Assembly: GCF_009498275.1 (NCBI RefSeq)
Contig: NZ_CP045643.1
Location: 6,696,001-6,760,000 of the forward strand
Length of the DNA: 64,000 nt
Direction of reading: 5' to 3'
Source of the DNA: Streptomyces fagopyri
GTDB taxonomy: Bacteria; Actinomycetota; Actinomycetes; Streptomycetales; Streptomycetaceae
Positions 1-8,674 of the stretch are shown piece after piece (the stretch's first letter is position 1; every line of letters starts with the position of its first letter). The notes beneath the pieces were generated by a model. The model was not told the origin of the DNA. It saw only the letters and a list, made by a program, of their open reading frames with translations, and ran no database searches. Both the position numbers and the translations under genes were made by a program.

Positions 1-573
1 ATGGTGCAGCGGCGCGGCAGCGCCCTCGGCGGCGAGGCCGCGGAGCTCGGCCGGATGGCCGGCGAGCAGGAGGTGGCGCTGCGCACGCTGGTCTCCGGCG
101 GACTGCTGCCCGTCTCGCGGGTGTCCGAGGACGCCGCGCTCGGCGCGGTGGTACGGGCCGTCGAGGAGCCGGACGACGACGCGGGCCCCGTCGATCTGCG
201 CGTGCTGCTCGCCCCGTACGCCACCGCGCGCGTGACCCTCTCCGAGCCGGGCGCCCCGGTGCCGCTGACCCCGGTGGCCGCCCGGGAGCTGGCCGCGGCC
301 GTCGGCGCCGCCCTGGACAACGTGCGCGAGCACGTCGGGGAGGGCGCCCGTGCGTGGATCCTGGTCGAGGACGAGCCGGACGCGGTGATCGTCACCGTGC
401 GCGACGACGGCCCCGGCATCCCGGAGGGGCGCCTCGCGCAGGCCGAGGGGGAGGGGCGGCTCGGCGTGGCCCTGTCGATCCGCGGCCGGCTGCGCGAGCT
501 GGGCGGCGCGGCCGAACTGATCTCGGTCCCGGGCCAGGGCACCGAGGTCGAACTGAAGGTACCGAAGGTCTGA
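1..573 (+). CDS. Sensor histidine kinase, C-terminal part (MacS-like), cut by window start
   Basis: This is the ATP-binding half of a two-component sensor kinase. An N box (ALDNVREHV, around residue 105), a G1 box (RDDGPGIPEGR) and a G2-like stretch (GRLGVALSIRGRLRELGG) identify a HATPase_c domain of the NarL/DegS-type kinases. No phosphoacceptor His box or transmembrane segment is present, so the first ATG of the window is almost certainly internal and the gene starts upstream. The stop codon at 571-573 lies 20 nt before the start of a LuxR-type response regulator, so the two form a kinase-regulator operon. Position next to pfkA and the regulator type match the MacRS system (SCO2121/SCO2120) that controls morphogenic membrane protein genes in S. 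coelicolor; that identification rests on recalled gene order. Confidence 0.85.
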   Translation: MVQRRGSALGGEAAELGRMAGEQEVALRTLVSGGLLPVSRVSEDAALGAVVRAVEEPDDDAGPVDLRVLLAPYATARVTLSEPGAPVPLTPVAARELAAAVGAALDNVREHVGEGARAWILVEDEPDAVIVTVRDDGPGIPEGRLAQAEGEGRLGVALSIRGRLRELGGAAELISVPGQGTEVELKVPKV

Positions 574-593
574 CGGGGGAAGGCGGAGCGACG

Positions 594-1385
594 ATGACGG
601 ACATGGCGGACGCGGCGGGCAGGGTGGACACGGCGGGCATGGCGGACACGGTAGGCATGGCGGACACGGCGGGCATGGCGGGCGCAGCGGAAGCGGCGGG
701 GGCGGAGCGGCGGACGGGGGAGGACCCGATCAAGGTCATGGTGGTGGACGATCACCCCATGTGGCGTGACGCCGTGGCCCGTGATCTCGCCGCGGCCGGT
801 TTCGCCGTGGTGGCCACGGCGGGCGACGGCGAGCAGGCGGTGCGGCGTGCGCGGGCCGTCGGCCCGGACGTGCTCGTGCTCGACCTGAACCTGCCGGCCA
901 AGCCCGGTGTCCAGGTCTGCAAGGAGCTGGTCGGAGCCAACCCCGCGTTGCGCGTCCTCGTGCTGTCGGCCAGCGGTGAGCACGCCGACGTCCTGGAGGC
1001 GGTGAAGTCCGGGGCGACCGGCTATCTGCTGAAGTCGGCGTCCACGGAGGAGCTGACCGACGCGGTGCGCCGCACGGCGGTCGGCGACCCGGTCTTCACC
1101 CCGGGCCTCGCGGGTCTGGTCCTCGGCGAGTACCGCAGGCTCGCCTCCGAGCCCGTACCGTCCGCGGGCGCGGGTGAGCCCAAGGCGCCGCGGCTGACCG
1201 ACCGCGAGACCGAGGTGCTCCGTCTGGTGGCGAAGGGTCTGAGTTACAAGCAGATCGCCGAGCGGCTGGTGATCTCCCACCGCACGGTCCAGAACCATGT
1301 GCAGAACACCCTGGGCAAGCTCCAGCTGCACAACCGGGTGGAGCTGGTCCGCTATGCCATCGAGCGTGGTCTTGACGAGGCGTAA
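594..1385 (+). CDS. LuxR/NarL-family response regulator (MacR-like)
   Basis: This is the DNA-binding partner of the preceding kinase. The receiver domain starts at about residue 47 (IKVMVVDDHPMWRDAV, acidic pair D52/D53), with the likely phosphorylated Asp at D97 (LVLDLNLPAKPG) and a conserved Lys in GYLLKSAS. A C-terminal LuxR-type helix-turn-helix follows (LTDRETEVLRLVAKGLS to VISHRTVQNHVQNTLGKL). I chose ATG 594 because GGAG at 585-588 is well spaced and the frame is open. The first 45 residues are not part of the receiver fold and consist of Ala/Met/Gly/Asp/Thr repeats encoded by an 18-nt tandem repeat. Several in-frame ATGs in that repeat could also be starts, so the true N-terminus is uncertain. 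Length is 263 aa with this start, longer than typical (about 215 aa). Confidence 0.88.
   Translation: MTDMADAAGRVDTAGMADTVGMADTAGMAGAAEAAGAERRTGEDPIKVMVVDDHPMWRDAVARDLAAAGFAVVATAGDGEQAVRRARAVGPDVLVLDLNLPAKPGVQVCKELVGANPALRVLVLSASGEHADVLEAVKSGATGYLLKSASTEELTDAVRRTAVGDPVFTPGLAGLVLGEYRRLASEPVPSAGAGEPKAPRLTDRETEVLRLVAKGLSYKQIAERLVISHRTVQNHVQNTLGKLQLHNRVELVRYAIERGLDEA
618..689 (+). repeat. 18-nt tandem repeat, four copies, in the N-terminus of the response regulator
   Basis: Four consecutive 18-nt units begin at 618, 636, 654 and 672. Units 2 and 3 differ at one or two bases; units 1 and 4 are more diverged. The consensus is GGCATGGCGGACACGGCG, encoding GMADTA. The period is a multiple of three, so copy number changes keep the frame. 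Units 2 to 4 each contain an in-frame ATG. Confidence 0.9.
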
Positions 1386-1470
1386 ACCCTGTGTTGTCCA
1401 CCATCGAGTGAATGATGAGTGATCAACACCCGCACATTTCAACGGAATTGCCCTTCCGCCCCATAACGAA

Positions 1471-1490
1471 GTGACCTGGATCACTATTAG
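1471..1490 (+). promoter_or_regulatory. Putative pfkA promoter with CRP-like palindrome
   Basis: GTGACCTGGATCAC at 1471-1484 is GTGA-N6-TCAC, the arrangement of CRP-family sites (GTG-N8-CAC). It abuts TATTAG (1485-1490), a plausible -10 hexamer about 40 nt upstream of the pfkA start. If this is the -10, the palindrome covers the -35/-10 spacer, which would suit repression better than activation. No convincing -35 is visible. The site is seen directly; the regulator is inferred. Confidence 0.4.
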
Positions 1491-1530
1491 CGTGAGTCCC
1501 CTCAGGCAATCGCGGCGAAGGGACTTTTCC

Positions 1531-2559
<1,029 letters not shown>

Positions 2560-2571
2560 GCCGCCCGCCGA

Positions 2572-2602
2572 CGCGCCGCCACGCCCCGCGCGTGGCGGCG
2601 CG
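2572..2602 (+). terminator. Hairpin after pfkA
   Basis: A perfect 12-bp inverted repeat (CGCGCCGCCACG at 2572-2583, CGTGGCGGCGCG at 2591-2602) has a 7-nt loop, starts 12 nt after the pfkA stop, and has no T tract, as is usual for Streptomyces terminators. Confidence 0.7.
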
Positions 2603-2967
2603 CCGGTGTTCCGGCCCCCGCGGGAGCCGGCCCCGGCGGTACCGGTCCGCGCGCCGGACGAGCGGCTGAGGCCGGGCCCGTGAGCGGCGCGGACGGTCCG
2701 CGGCGAGAAGACCGCGAACTCGGCGGCCCCCTGGTGGGCCTCGTGGACACCCTCGCCCTCGGCGTGCAGGCCGACGAGAAGCCCCTGAGCGGGGCTGACG
2801 AGAGGCCCCTGAGCGGGGCTGACGAGAGGCCCCTGGAGAAGAAGGCCTTCGCGGATCGTCACGAGGTCCGCCGGCCCGGTGTCCCCGCCCGGCCGAGGAC
2901 ACCCTCGGGCACGGCGCCCCGACGCCGCCGGCCGGACCACCGGCACCACGGCGCGCGACGTCCTCGA
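2603..2967. other. Intergenic stretch between convergent pfkA and trpEG with a 24-nt tandem repeat
   Basis: No gene is convincing here. The notable element is a 24-nt repeat in three copies at 2771-2794, 2795-2818 and 2819-2842. Copies 1 and 2 differ at two positions, and copy 3 diverges in its last third. The repeat keeps the frame on both strands: forward it reads SGADERPL, in reverse GPLVSPAQ. A reverse-strand frame from a GTG near 2861 has good third-position GC but no ribosome binding site, and it runs into the antisense of pfkA, so I do not call it a gene. Confidence 0.6.
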
Positions 2968-4872
2968 CTACATCACCGGCCGCCGTTCGGACAACGTGCC
3001 GGTGTCGCGAAGCCGAGCGATCAGCTCCCGTACGACGGCGGTCCCGTTCAGCGTCAGCACCGACTCCGGATGGAACTGGACGCCCGCGAACCCGGGCCCG
3101 CGCAGCGCGTGCACCTCCCCGGCACCGCTGCGCGCGACCTCGACGCCGTGTGCCGCCAGCTCCGCCGCCTCCTCGTCGTCGCAGCGCGCCACGAAGCTGT
3201 TGTAGAAGCCGACGGTCTCCGCCCGCCCGAACAGATCGATCGTGGTCTGCGCGCCCTGGTGGGGGACCTCCTTGCGGACGGTCTCCAGGCCCAGCTCCAC
3301 CGCGATCAGCTCGTGGCCCAGGCACACGCCGAGCACCCCGTGCCGGTGCTCCCGAATCACCTCGGACGTGAGGCCGCGCAGGAACCGCATCTTGGGGTCG
3401 TCCGTGTCGGAGGGGTCACCGGGGCCGGGACCGAGCACGACCGGACCGGCGTGCGCGCGGACCGCCCCCCGCAGCCCCGGTTCGTCGTACCGCCGCACGG
3501 TCACCTCCAGCCCCGACGACCGCAGCACGTGCGCGAGCATCGCGGTGAAGGTGTCCTCCCCGTCCACCACCAGGGCGTGGCACTCCAGGGCGTCGGTCCG
3601 CTCCTGCATCCGCAGCCAGAACGGCGCGAGCGAGGCCCGCCGGCCGTCGAGCGCGGCCCGCACCCGCGGATCGTCGGCGAGCCTCGGCCGTACGCCCGGT
3701 GCGCGCGGGCCGCTCTCCACGACCCCCAGGGCCGCCAGCACCCCCGCCGCCTTCGCGTGCGTCTCCGCGACCTCGCCCGCCGGGTCCGAGCCCCGGACCA
3801 GGGTGGCGCCCACCGGCACCCGCAGCCGTCCGTCCGCGCCGATGTCGGCGGTCCGGATGAGGATGGGGGAGTCGAGGGTCTGGGAGCCGCCCGCGTCCCG
3901 CCCGAGCAGGGCCAGCGCCCCCGCGTAGTAGCCGCGTGCGACACCGTCCCGCCCGAGGGGCTCGTACCGCTCGATCACCCGGCACGCGTTCTGCACCGGC
4001 GACCCGGTGACCGTCGCCGCGAACATGGTCTCCTTCAGGACCTCGCGCGCGTCCAGTGACGACCGGCCCCGCAACTCGTACTCGGTGTGCGCGAGATGGG
4101 ACATCTCCTTCAGCCGCGGCCCGATCACGACCCCGCCCATGTCGCCGACCGTGCACATCATCTTGAGCTCCTCGTCCACGACCATGGACAGCTCCTCGAT
4201 CTCCTTGCCGTCGGCGAGGAAGCCGAGCAGACCCTCGGCGGAGGGTCCCCCGGCGGGATAGCGGTACGTCCCGCTGATCGGGTTCATCACCACGGTCCCG
4301 CCGGACATCCGCACGTGCACCTCGGGGCTCGCCCCGACCAGCGTCCGGCTCCCGGTGTGCACGACGTACGTCCAGTACGCGCCCCGCTCGCCGACCAGCA
4401 GCCGCCGGAAGAGGGCCAGCGCGTCGGCCTTCCCGAACCCCGGGATCTTCCCCTCGTACGTACGCCTGATGACGAAGTTCGCCCCTTCGCCGCGTCCGAT
4501 CTCGTCGCGCAGCACCCGCCCGACGATCCCGGCGTACTCCTCGTCGCCGACGTCGAAGCCCCCGCCCTCGACCCGCACGTCGTGCGCAGGCAGCTCGGCC
4601 AGCGCCTGCTCCAGCGGCAGCTCGTGCGTCTCCTCGGGGGTCAGTGCCGCGAGCGGTGTGCCGTCGTCACGGACGTCGAAGCCGCGCTCGCGGATCTGGC
4701 GGAAGGGGACGAGCGCGAGGGCCTCGTCGGGCAGGTCCGCGAGCCGCTCGTACTCGGCCACGGGCCCGAGCAGCACCTCCACCGTGCCGCCCTCCTCGGC
4801 GGAGCGGCCGGGGGTGCGGCGGCACAGCAGGGCGAACGGGCGGGGATCGTCCAGCAGGTCGAGCAGATTCAT
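2968..4872 (-). CDS. trpEG: Anthranilate synthase, fused TrpE-TrpG
   Basis: The enzyme makes anthranilate from chorismate and glutamine, the first step of tryptophan synthesis and of anthranilate-derived secondary metabolites. The N-terminal two thirds are the chorismate-binding TrpE domain (for example MNPISGTYRYPAGG and VTGSPVQNACRVIERYEP). The last 200 residues are a class I glutamine amidotransferase with GPGPGDPSD, the nucleophile motif GVCLGHE and HPES. Fusion in one chain of 634 aa is known from Streptomyces and phenazine-type enzymes. The ATG at 4872 has AAGGAACAGGA just upstream. A trp leader peptide and a terminator hairpin lie directly upstream, so expression is controlled by tryptophan-dependent attenuation. 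The neighbouring DAHP synthase supplies the shikimate pathway, which fits. Only the separate-subunit alternative is excluded by sequence; a housekeeping versus specialised role is not. Confidence 0.95.
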   Translation of the reverse strand: MNLLDLLDDPRPFALLCRRTPGRSAEEGGTVEVLLGPVAEYERLADLPDEALALVPFRQIRERGFDVRDDGTPLAALTPEETHELPLEQALAELPAHDVRVEGGGFDVGDEEYAGIVGRVLRDEIGRGEGANFVIRRTYEGKIPGFGKADALALFRRLLVGERGAYWTYVVHTGSRTLVGASPEVHVRMSGGTVVMNPISGTYRYPAGGPSAEGLLGFLADGKEIEELSMVVDEELKMMCTVGDMGGVVIGPRLKEMSHLAHTEYELRGRSSLDAREVLKETMFAATVTGSPVQNACRVIERYEPLGRDGVARGYYAGALALLGRDAGGSQTLDSPILIRTADIGADGRLRVPVGATLVRGSDPAGEVAETHAKAAGVLAALGVVESGPRAPGVRPRLADDPRVRAALDGRRASLAPFWLRMQERTDALECHALVVDGEDTFTAMLAHVLRSSGLEVTVRRYDEPGLRGAVRAHAGPVVLGPGPGDPSDTDDPKMRFLRGLTSEVIREHRHGVLGVCLGHELIAVELGLETVRKEVPHQGAQTTIDLFGRAETVGFYNSFVARCDDEEAAELAAHGVEVARSGAGEVHALRGPGFAGVQFHPESVLTLNGTAVVRELIARLRDTGTLSERRPVM

Positions 4873-4920
4873 CGGTCCTGTTCCTTCTCACATCGGAGAG
4901 GAACGACCCCGGAGAACGCC

Positions 4921-4945
4921 GAAGGCCGCCCCTCGGGCGGCCTTC
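4921..4945 (-). terminator. Attenuator terminator hairpin in the trpEG leader
   Basis: Perfect 11-bp arms (4921-4931 and 4935-4945) with a 3-nt loop lie between the leader peptide stop and the trpEG start. Their position 23 nt after the leader peptide stop is that of a classical attenuator terminator. Upstream pairing options that would form an antiterminator were not modelled. Confidence 0.85.
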
Positions 4946-4967
4946 GCGAAGTCTTGCGTACGCGCAG

Positions 4968-5024
4968 TCAGTGGGCCGCCGGATGAGCGGTCCACCACCA
5001 GGTCTGGTGCGAGTGCGCGAACAT
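4968..5024 (-). CDS. trpL: trp operon leader peptide
   Basis: An 18-codon frame reads MFAHSHQTWWWTAHPAAH and stops with TGA. Three consecutive TGG codons in a row in such a short peptide, followed by a terminator hairpin and then anthranilate synthase, identify a tryptophan attenuation leader. Ribosome stalling at the Trp codons when charged tRNA-Trp is scarce would prevent terminator formation. No strong Shine-Dalgarno precedes the ATG, so initiation may be weak or near the transcript 5' end. The sequence closely resembles leader peptides I recall for Streptomyces trp genes. Confidence 0.92.
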   Translation of the reverse strand: MFAHSHQTWWWTAHPAAH

Positions 5025-5343
5025 GCGCCGCACATTACCGGACGCCGGGGGACGGGCGACAGCGCGACGCGTGGGGGCGTGGCGGTAGCGCGTGCCGTTC
5101 GCGCGTGCCGCTCGGGTTCCGTCCATTCGTTCGAGAGTGAGGGTGTCCGTGCCCGCGGCGGTCCAGTGATCTCCCTAGAGTGCGTCCGGCGCGGCGCGGG
5201 CCGGGCGCCGCCGGAAACCACCGGCTCCGCCGGCGGACCCGCAGCTCACACCGCCTGCCGGACCGTCCCGGGGCGGGCGTGGCACGTCTCAATCGCTGGG
5301 CACCGGGAGAGGACGCCGCGCGTGACCCCGTAGTGTGGTGTAG

Positions 5344-6696
5344 GTGACCGTGAACGCTAAGTCCAGCGCGAGCGCTGGCAACACCTGGCGAGACCTGCCC
5401 GCGGCGCAGCAGCCCGAGTACCCCGATGCCGAGGCTCTGCGCGATGTGATCGCGGACCTCGAGTCGTATCCGCCGCTCGTCTTCGCGGGCGAGTGCGACC
5501 AGCTGCGCGCCCGGATGGCATCCGTCGCCAAGGGAGAGGCGTTCCTCCTCCAGGGCGGCGACTGCGCCGAGGCCTTCGACGCGGTGTCGGCCGACCAGAT
5601 CCGCAACAAGCTCAAGACCCTGCTCCAGATGGGTGCCGTACTCACCTACGCCGCCTCGGTGCCGGTGGTGAAGGTCGGCCGGATCGCCGGCCAGTACTCC
5701 AAGCCGCGTTCCAAGGGCACCGAGACCCGGGACGGCGTGACCCTGCCGACGTACCGCGGCGACTCGGTCAACGGGTTCGACTTCAACGAGAAGGCCCGCA
5801 TCCCGGACCCCGAGCGGCTGAAGCGGATGTACAACGCGTCCGCCTCCACCCTCAACCTGGTGCGCGCCTTCGCCACCGGCGGGTACGCCGACCTGCGCCA
5901 GGTCCACGCCTGGAACCAGGACTTCGTGCGGTCGTCCCCCTCGGGCCAGCGCTACGAGCAGCTGGCGCGCGAGATCGACAACGCGATGAACTTCATGCGG
6001 GCCTGCGGCACCGACCCGGAGGAGTTCAAGACCGTCGAGTTCTACGCCTCCCACGAGGCGCTGCTCCTCGACTACGAGTCGGCGCTGACCCGCGTCGACT
6101 CCCGCACCGGCAAGCTGTACGACGTCTCGGGCCACATGGTGTGGATCGGTGAGCGCACCCGGCAGCTGGACGGCGCGCACATCGAGTTCGCCTCCAAGAT
6201 CCGCAACCCGATCGGCATCAAGCTGGGTCCGACGACGACGGCCGAGGACGCGCTGCACTACATCGACCGTCTCGACCCGGAGCGCGAGCCGGGCCGGCTC
6301 ACCTTCATCGTGCGGATGGGCGCGGACAAGGTCCGCGACAAGCTGCCCGAGCTGGTCGAGAAGGTCAGCGCCTCCGGCGCGACCGTCGCCTGGGTGACCG
6401 ACCCGATGCACGGCAACACCTTCGAGGCGGCCTCGGGTCACAAGACCCGCCGCTTCGACGACGTGCTCGACGAGGTCAAGGGCTTCTTCGAGGTCCACAA
6501 GGGCCTGGGTACGCACCCCGGCGGCATCCATGTCGAACTCACCGGTGACGACGTCACCGAGTGCGTGGGCGGCGGCGACGAGATCTTCGTCGACGACCTG
6601 CACCAGCGCTACGAGACGGCGTGCGACCCGCGCCTGAACCGCAGCCAGTCCCTTGACCTGGCCTTCCTGGTCGCCGAGATGTACCGGGACCAGTAG
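5344..6696 (+). CDS. aroH: 3-deoxy-7-phosphoheptulonate (DAHP) synthase, class II
   Basis: The enzyme condenses phosphoenolpyruvate and erythrose 4-phosphate to DAHP, the entry step to the shikimate pathway. The 450-aa length and the motifs LLQGGDCAEAF (about 61-71), KPRSKGTE, MVWIGERTRQ, TDPMHGNT and LTGDDVTEC are those of the plant-like class II family (M. tuberculosis AroG type). The conserved Cys, His, Glu and Asp in these motifs bind the metal. The GTG at 5344 has no ribosome binding site, but TAGTGT at 5331-5336 is 7 nt upstream, so the mRNA may start at the start codon. A strong terminator follows. The adjacent attenuator-controlled trpEG shares the pathway but is transcribed the other way. 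Confidence 0.96.
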   Translation: MTVNAKSSASAGNTWRDLPAAQQPEYPDAEALRDVIADLESYPPLVFAGECDQLRARMASVAKGEAFLLQGGDCAEAFDAVSADQIRNKLKTLLQMGAVLTYAASVPVVKVGRIAGQYSKPRSKGTETRDGVTLPTYRGDSVNGFDFNEKARIPDPERLKRMYNASASTLNLVRAFATGGYADLRQVHAWNQDFVRSSPSGQRYEQLAREIDNAMNFMRACGTDPEEFKTVEFYASHEALLLDYESALTRVDSRTGKLYDVSGHMVWIGERTRQLDGAHIEFASKIRNPIGIKLGPTTTAEDALHYIDRLDPEREPGRLTFIVRMGADKVRDKLPELVEKVSASGATVAWVTDPMHGNTFEAASGHKTRRFDDVLDEVKGFFEVHKGLGTHPGGIHVELTGDDVTECVGGGDEIFVDDLHQRYETACDPRLNRSQSLDLAFLVAEMYRDQ

Positions 6697-6736
6697 CGGA
6701 TCGAGGTCTGTTCCGTCCCTCGCGGCGGAGTGTGAT

Positions 6737-6766
6737 GGGGCGCGGATCACATACGATCCGCGCCCC
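6737..6766 (+). terminator. Terminator after DAHP synthase
   Basis: GGGGCGCGGATC (6737-6748) and its exact complement (6755-6766) form a 12-bp stem with a 6-nt loop, followed within a few bases by TTTT. It is 40 nt after the stop codon. Confidence 0.88.
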
Positions 6767-6801
6767 CTCGCGCTTTTGCGGACTCGGGACGGCGGGTAAG
6801 G

Positions 6802-6820
6802 TTAGGTTAGCCTCACCGTT
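6802..6820 (+). promoter_or_regulatory. Iron box (DmdR/DtxR-family operator) upstream of bfd
   Basis: TTAGGTTAGCCTCACCGTT matches 14 of 19 positions of the actinobacterial iron box TTAGGTTAGGCTAACCTAA, with an intact left half. It lies 48 nt upstream of the ferredoxin start. Binding by an iron-loaded DmdR1-type repressor would shut the gene off when iron is plentiful. Confidence 0.75.
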
Positions 6821-6867
6821 CATCGGGAGGGCATGACCTGTCGACCCCGCCCCGGGAGGTGAACCGC

Positions 6868-7128
6868 GTGTACGTCTGCAGCTGCTTCGGTGTCACCGAG
6901 GCGCAGGTGAAGAAGCACGCGGAGGACGGCGCCTGCACCCCGCGCCAGATCGCGTCGGTGAGCAAGGCGGGCACGGACTGCGGGTCGTGCGTCCGTCAGA
7001 TCCAGTCCCTGCTGGGACGCGGCGCGTGCCCGCGCCGGGAGCTCGCGGACCAGGGCCGGCCGGCCCTCGCGGAGCTCTCCGGTCTCGCGGGTCACCCCAT
7101 GCCCGCGGTGACGGCCGAGGCCGCCTAG
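6868..7128 (+). CDS. bfd: Bacterioferritin-associated [2Fe-2S] ferredoxin
   Basis: Bfd proteins pass electrons to the bacterioferritin haem so that stored ferric iron can be released. The short protein has the family pattern C-x-C near the start (YVCSCFGV) and C-x2-C about 30 residues later (TDCGSCVRQI), giving four cluster ligands, followed by a non-conserved tail. I chose GTG 6868 because GGGAGGT ends 7 nt upstream; another GTG three codons earlier overlaps that site. An iron box upstream implies expression under iron limitation, as expected for a mobilisation factor. Bacterioferritin lies convergently 25 bp downstream. At 86 aa it is slightly longer than E. coli Bfd. Confidence 0.93.
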   Translation: MYVCSCFGVTEAQVKKHAEDGACTPRQIASVSKAGTDCGSCVRQIQSLLGRGACPRRELADQGRPALAELSGLAGHPMPAVTAEAA

Positions 7129-7153
7129 TTCCCGTACCGGCTCCGCCGCCGGG

Positions 7154-7633
7154 TCAGCTCTCCGGCTGCTCGATCAGCTGCGCGATGTACAGCGCCTCGC
7201 CGAGCTTCTCGACCAGTTCCAGCTGGGTGTCCAGATAGTCGATGTGGTGCTCCTCGTCCTCGAGGATCGACTCGAAGATGTTCGCGGACGTGATGTCGCC
7301 CTTGTTGCGCATCACCTCGATCCCGCGCTTGAGGCGGTCGATCGCCTCGACCTCCACCTGCCGGTCGGCCTGGAACATCTCGGTGACGGTCTGGCCCACC
7401 CGGACGTGGAACAGCCGCTGGTAGTTGGGCAGGCCCTCCAGGAACAGGATGCGGTCGGTGAGCACCTCCGCGTGCTTCATCTCGTCGAAGGACTCGTGCC
7501 GCGTGTACTTCGCGAGCTTCGTCCAGCCGAAGTTCTCCTGCATCTTCGCGTGCAGGAAGTACTGGTTGATCGCGGTCAGCTCGCCGGTGAGCTGCTCGTT
7601 GAGGAACTCGATGACCTCGGGGTCGCCCTGCAT
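7154..7633 (-). CDS. bfr: Bacterioferritin
   Basis: This haem-containing ferritin stores iron in a 24-subunit shell. All expected ferroxidase ligands occur at canonical positions (E18, Y25, E51, H54, E94, E127, H130) and Met52 is the haem ligand, so it should be active and haem-binding. The ATG at 7633 gives the standard 159-aa protein (MQGDPEVIEFLNEQL) and has GGAAGGAG upstream; codons further upstream would add a non-homologous stretch. It is convergent with bfd, whose iron box suggests opposite iron responses. No clear iron box was found upstream of bfr itself. Confidence 0.97.
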   Translation of the reverse strand: MQGDPEVIEFLNEQLTGELTAINQYFLHAKMQENFGWTKLAKYTRHESFDEMKHAEVLTDRILFLEGLPNYQRLFHVRVGQTVTEMFQADRQVEVEAIDRLKRGIEVMRNKGDITSANIFESILEDEEHHIDYLDTQLELVEKLGEALYIAQLIEQPES

Positions 7634-7790
7634 CGCAGAGGCTCCTTCCAAGCGGGGGGAACTGGGCAGGTTGCGCCGCATCCTCGCACCGGCGTCCCGG
7701 GCCGTCCAGTAAGTACACGCTTAGTAGGAGTTGCCCTGATAGGGACTGTGCTGGTCATGGGCACCGCCCCGGGTCTGTCAGGATGGAGTC

Positions 7791-8423
7791 ATGGGTCAGC
7801 CGGTGGAGCGGGGAACGGGAACGGCGGCACAGTCGGAGCTTCCGCCGGGACAGCGACTGCAGCGTGGCTGGCCCGTCACGCACTACGGTCCCGTGCCCAA
7901 GTTCCGCCCCGAACGCTGGGAGTTCAGGGTCTTCGGCGCCACCGCGGACGGCGAGAAGCGCTGCTGGACCCACGAGGAGTTCACGGCCCTGCCGTACACC
8001 TCGGTCATGGCCGATCTGCACTGTGTCACGAAGTTCAGCATGCTCGGGGCCGAATGGGGTGGCATCCCCGCGCGCACGATCCTGGAGATCGCTCCGCCCT
8101 CGCCCGCGGTCTCCCATGTGATGGTCTGGGCCGAGTACGGATTCAGCTCGAATCTGCGCCTCGACGACTTCGCCTCCGACCGCGCGATCTTCGCCACACA
8201 CAAGGACGGCGAACTGCTGACGGCGGAGCACGGGTTCCCGCTCCGTCTGGTCGTCCCGCATCTCTACGCCTGGAAGGGGCCCAAGTGGGTCCGCGGCGTC
8301 GAGTACATGACGGCCGACCGCCGCGGATTCTGGGAGGAACGCGGCTATCACAACATCGGCGACCCGTGGCGCGAGCAGCGCTACTCGTACCAGGAGGAGC
8401 CCGGGGACGGCCCGGAGCTCTGA
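7791..8423 (+). CDS. Sulfite-oxidase-like molybdopterin oxidoreductase
   Basis: A 210-aa protein made almost entirely of the oxidoreductase molybdopterin-binding domain (sulfite oxidase/MsrP family). LHCVTKFSM (about residue 77) holds the Cys expected to bind molybdenum. VWAEYGFSSNLRLDD, GFPLRLVVPHLYAWKGPKWV and a terminal GFWEERGYHNIGDPW are typical of the soluble actinobacterial subgroup. There is no signal peptide, haem domain or partner membrane subunit nearby, so the electron acceptor and substrate are unknown. ATG 7791 has GGATGGAG upstream. It is monocistronic. Confidence 0.9.
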   Translation: MGQPVERGTGTAAQSELPPGQRLQRGWPVTHYGPVPKFRPERWEFRVFGATADGEKRCWTHEEFTALPYTSVMADLHCVTKFSMLGAEWGGIPARTILEIAPPSPAVSHVMVWAEYGFSSNLRLDDFASDRAIFATHKDGELLTAEHGFPLRLVVPHLYAWKGPKWVRGVEYMTADRRGFWEERGYHNIGDPWREQRYSYQEEPGDGPEL

Positions 8424-8474
8424 CCGCCCCGAGCTCCGACCTGCCCCGAGCTCCGACCTGCCCCGGCGAGTGCG

Positions 8475-8615
8475 TCAGTGGTGGTGGCGGTGCACCAGGG
8501 CGTGGCCCTTGCCGCGGCTGGTGGCCTGTGCGGCCGTCGACCAGGTGACCCCGCCCATGGTGTGGGCAGGGGTGTGCGCGGGTCTCTCGGAACTGGTGTG
8601 CGTCTCGTGCCGCAC
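8475..8615 (-). CDS. Candidate His-rich microprotein (46 aa)
   Basis: A reverse-strand frame from GTG 8615 encodes 46 residues rich in His (9 of 46) and Thr, ending VHRHHH. Third codon positions are almost all G or C, the signature of real Streptomyces coding DNA. The same frame stays open and equally GC3-rich for another 19 codons upstream (to 8672), where a TGA overlaps an ATG that lies in a different frame. The start is therefore unresolved: GTG 8615, a non-standard codon upstream, or a frameshift from the ATG near 8674. A perfect palindrome resembling copper-sensor operators is immediately upstream at 8675-8691. A metal-related role is an inference from the His content and the operator. 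No family is recognised. Confidence 0.5.
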   Translation of the reverse strand: MRHETHTSSERPAHTPAHTMGGVTWSTAAQATSRGKGHALVHRHHH

Positions 8616-8674
8616 GCGGACCCCCGGCGTCAGGTGGTGGTTCCCGTACGAGCGGAACCATCCGTCCCGACCTC

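Noticed and set aside
2603..2949. Small leftward gene with GPLVSPAQ repeats
   Set aside because: Reasonable codon bias but no ribosome binding site and no stop before it enters pfkA antisense.
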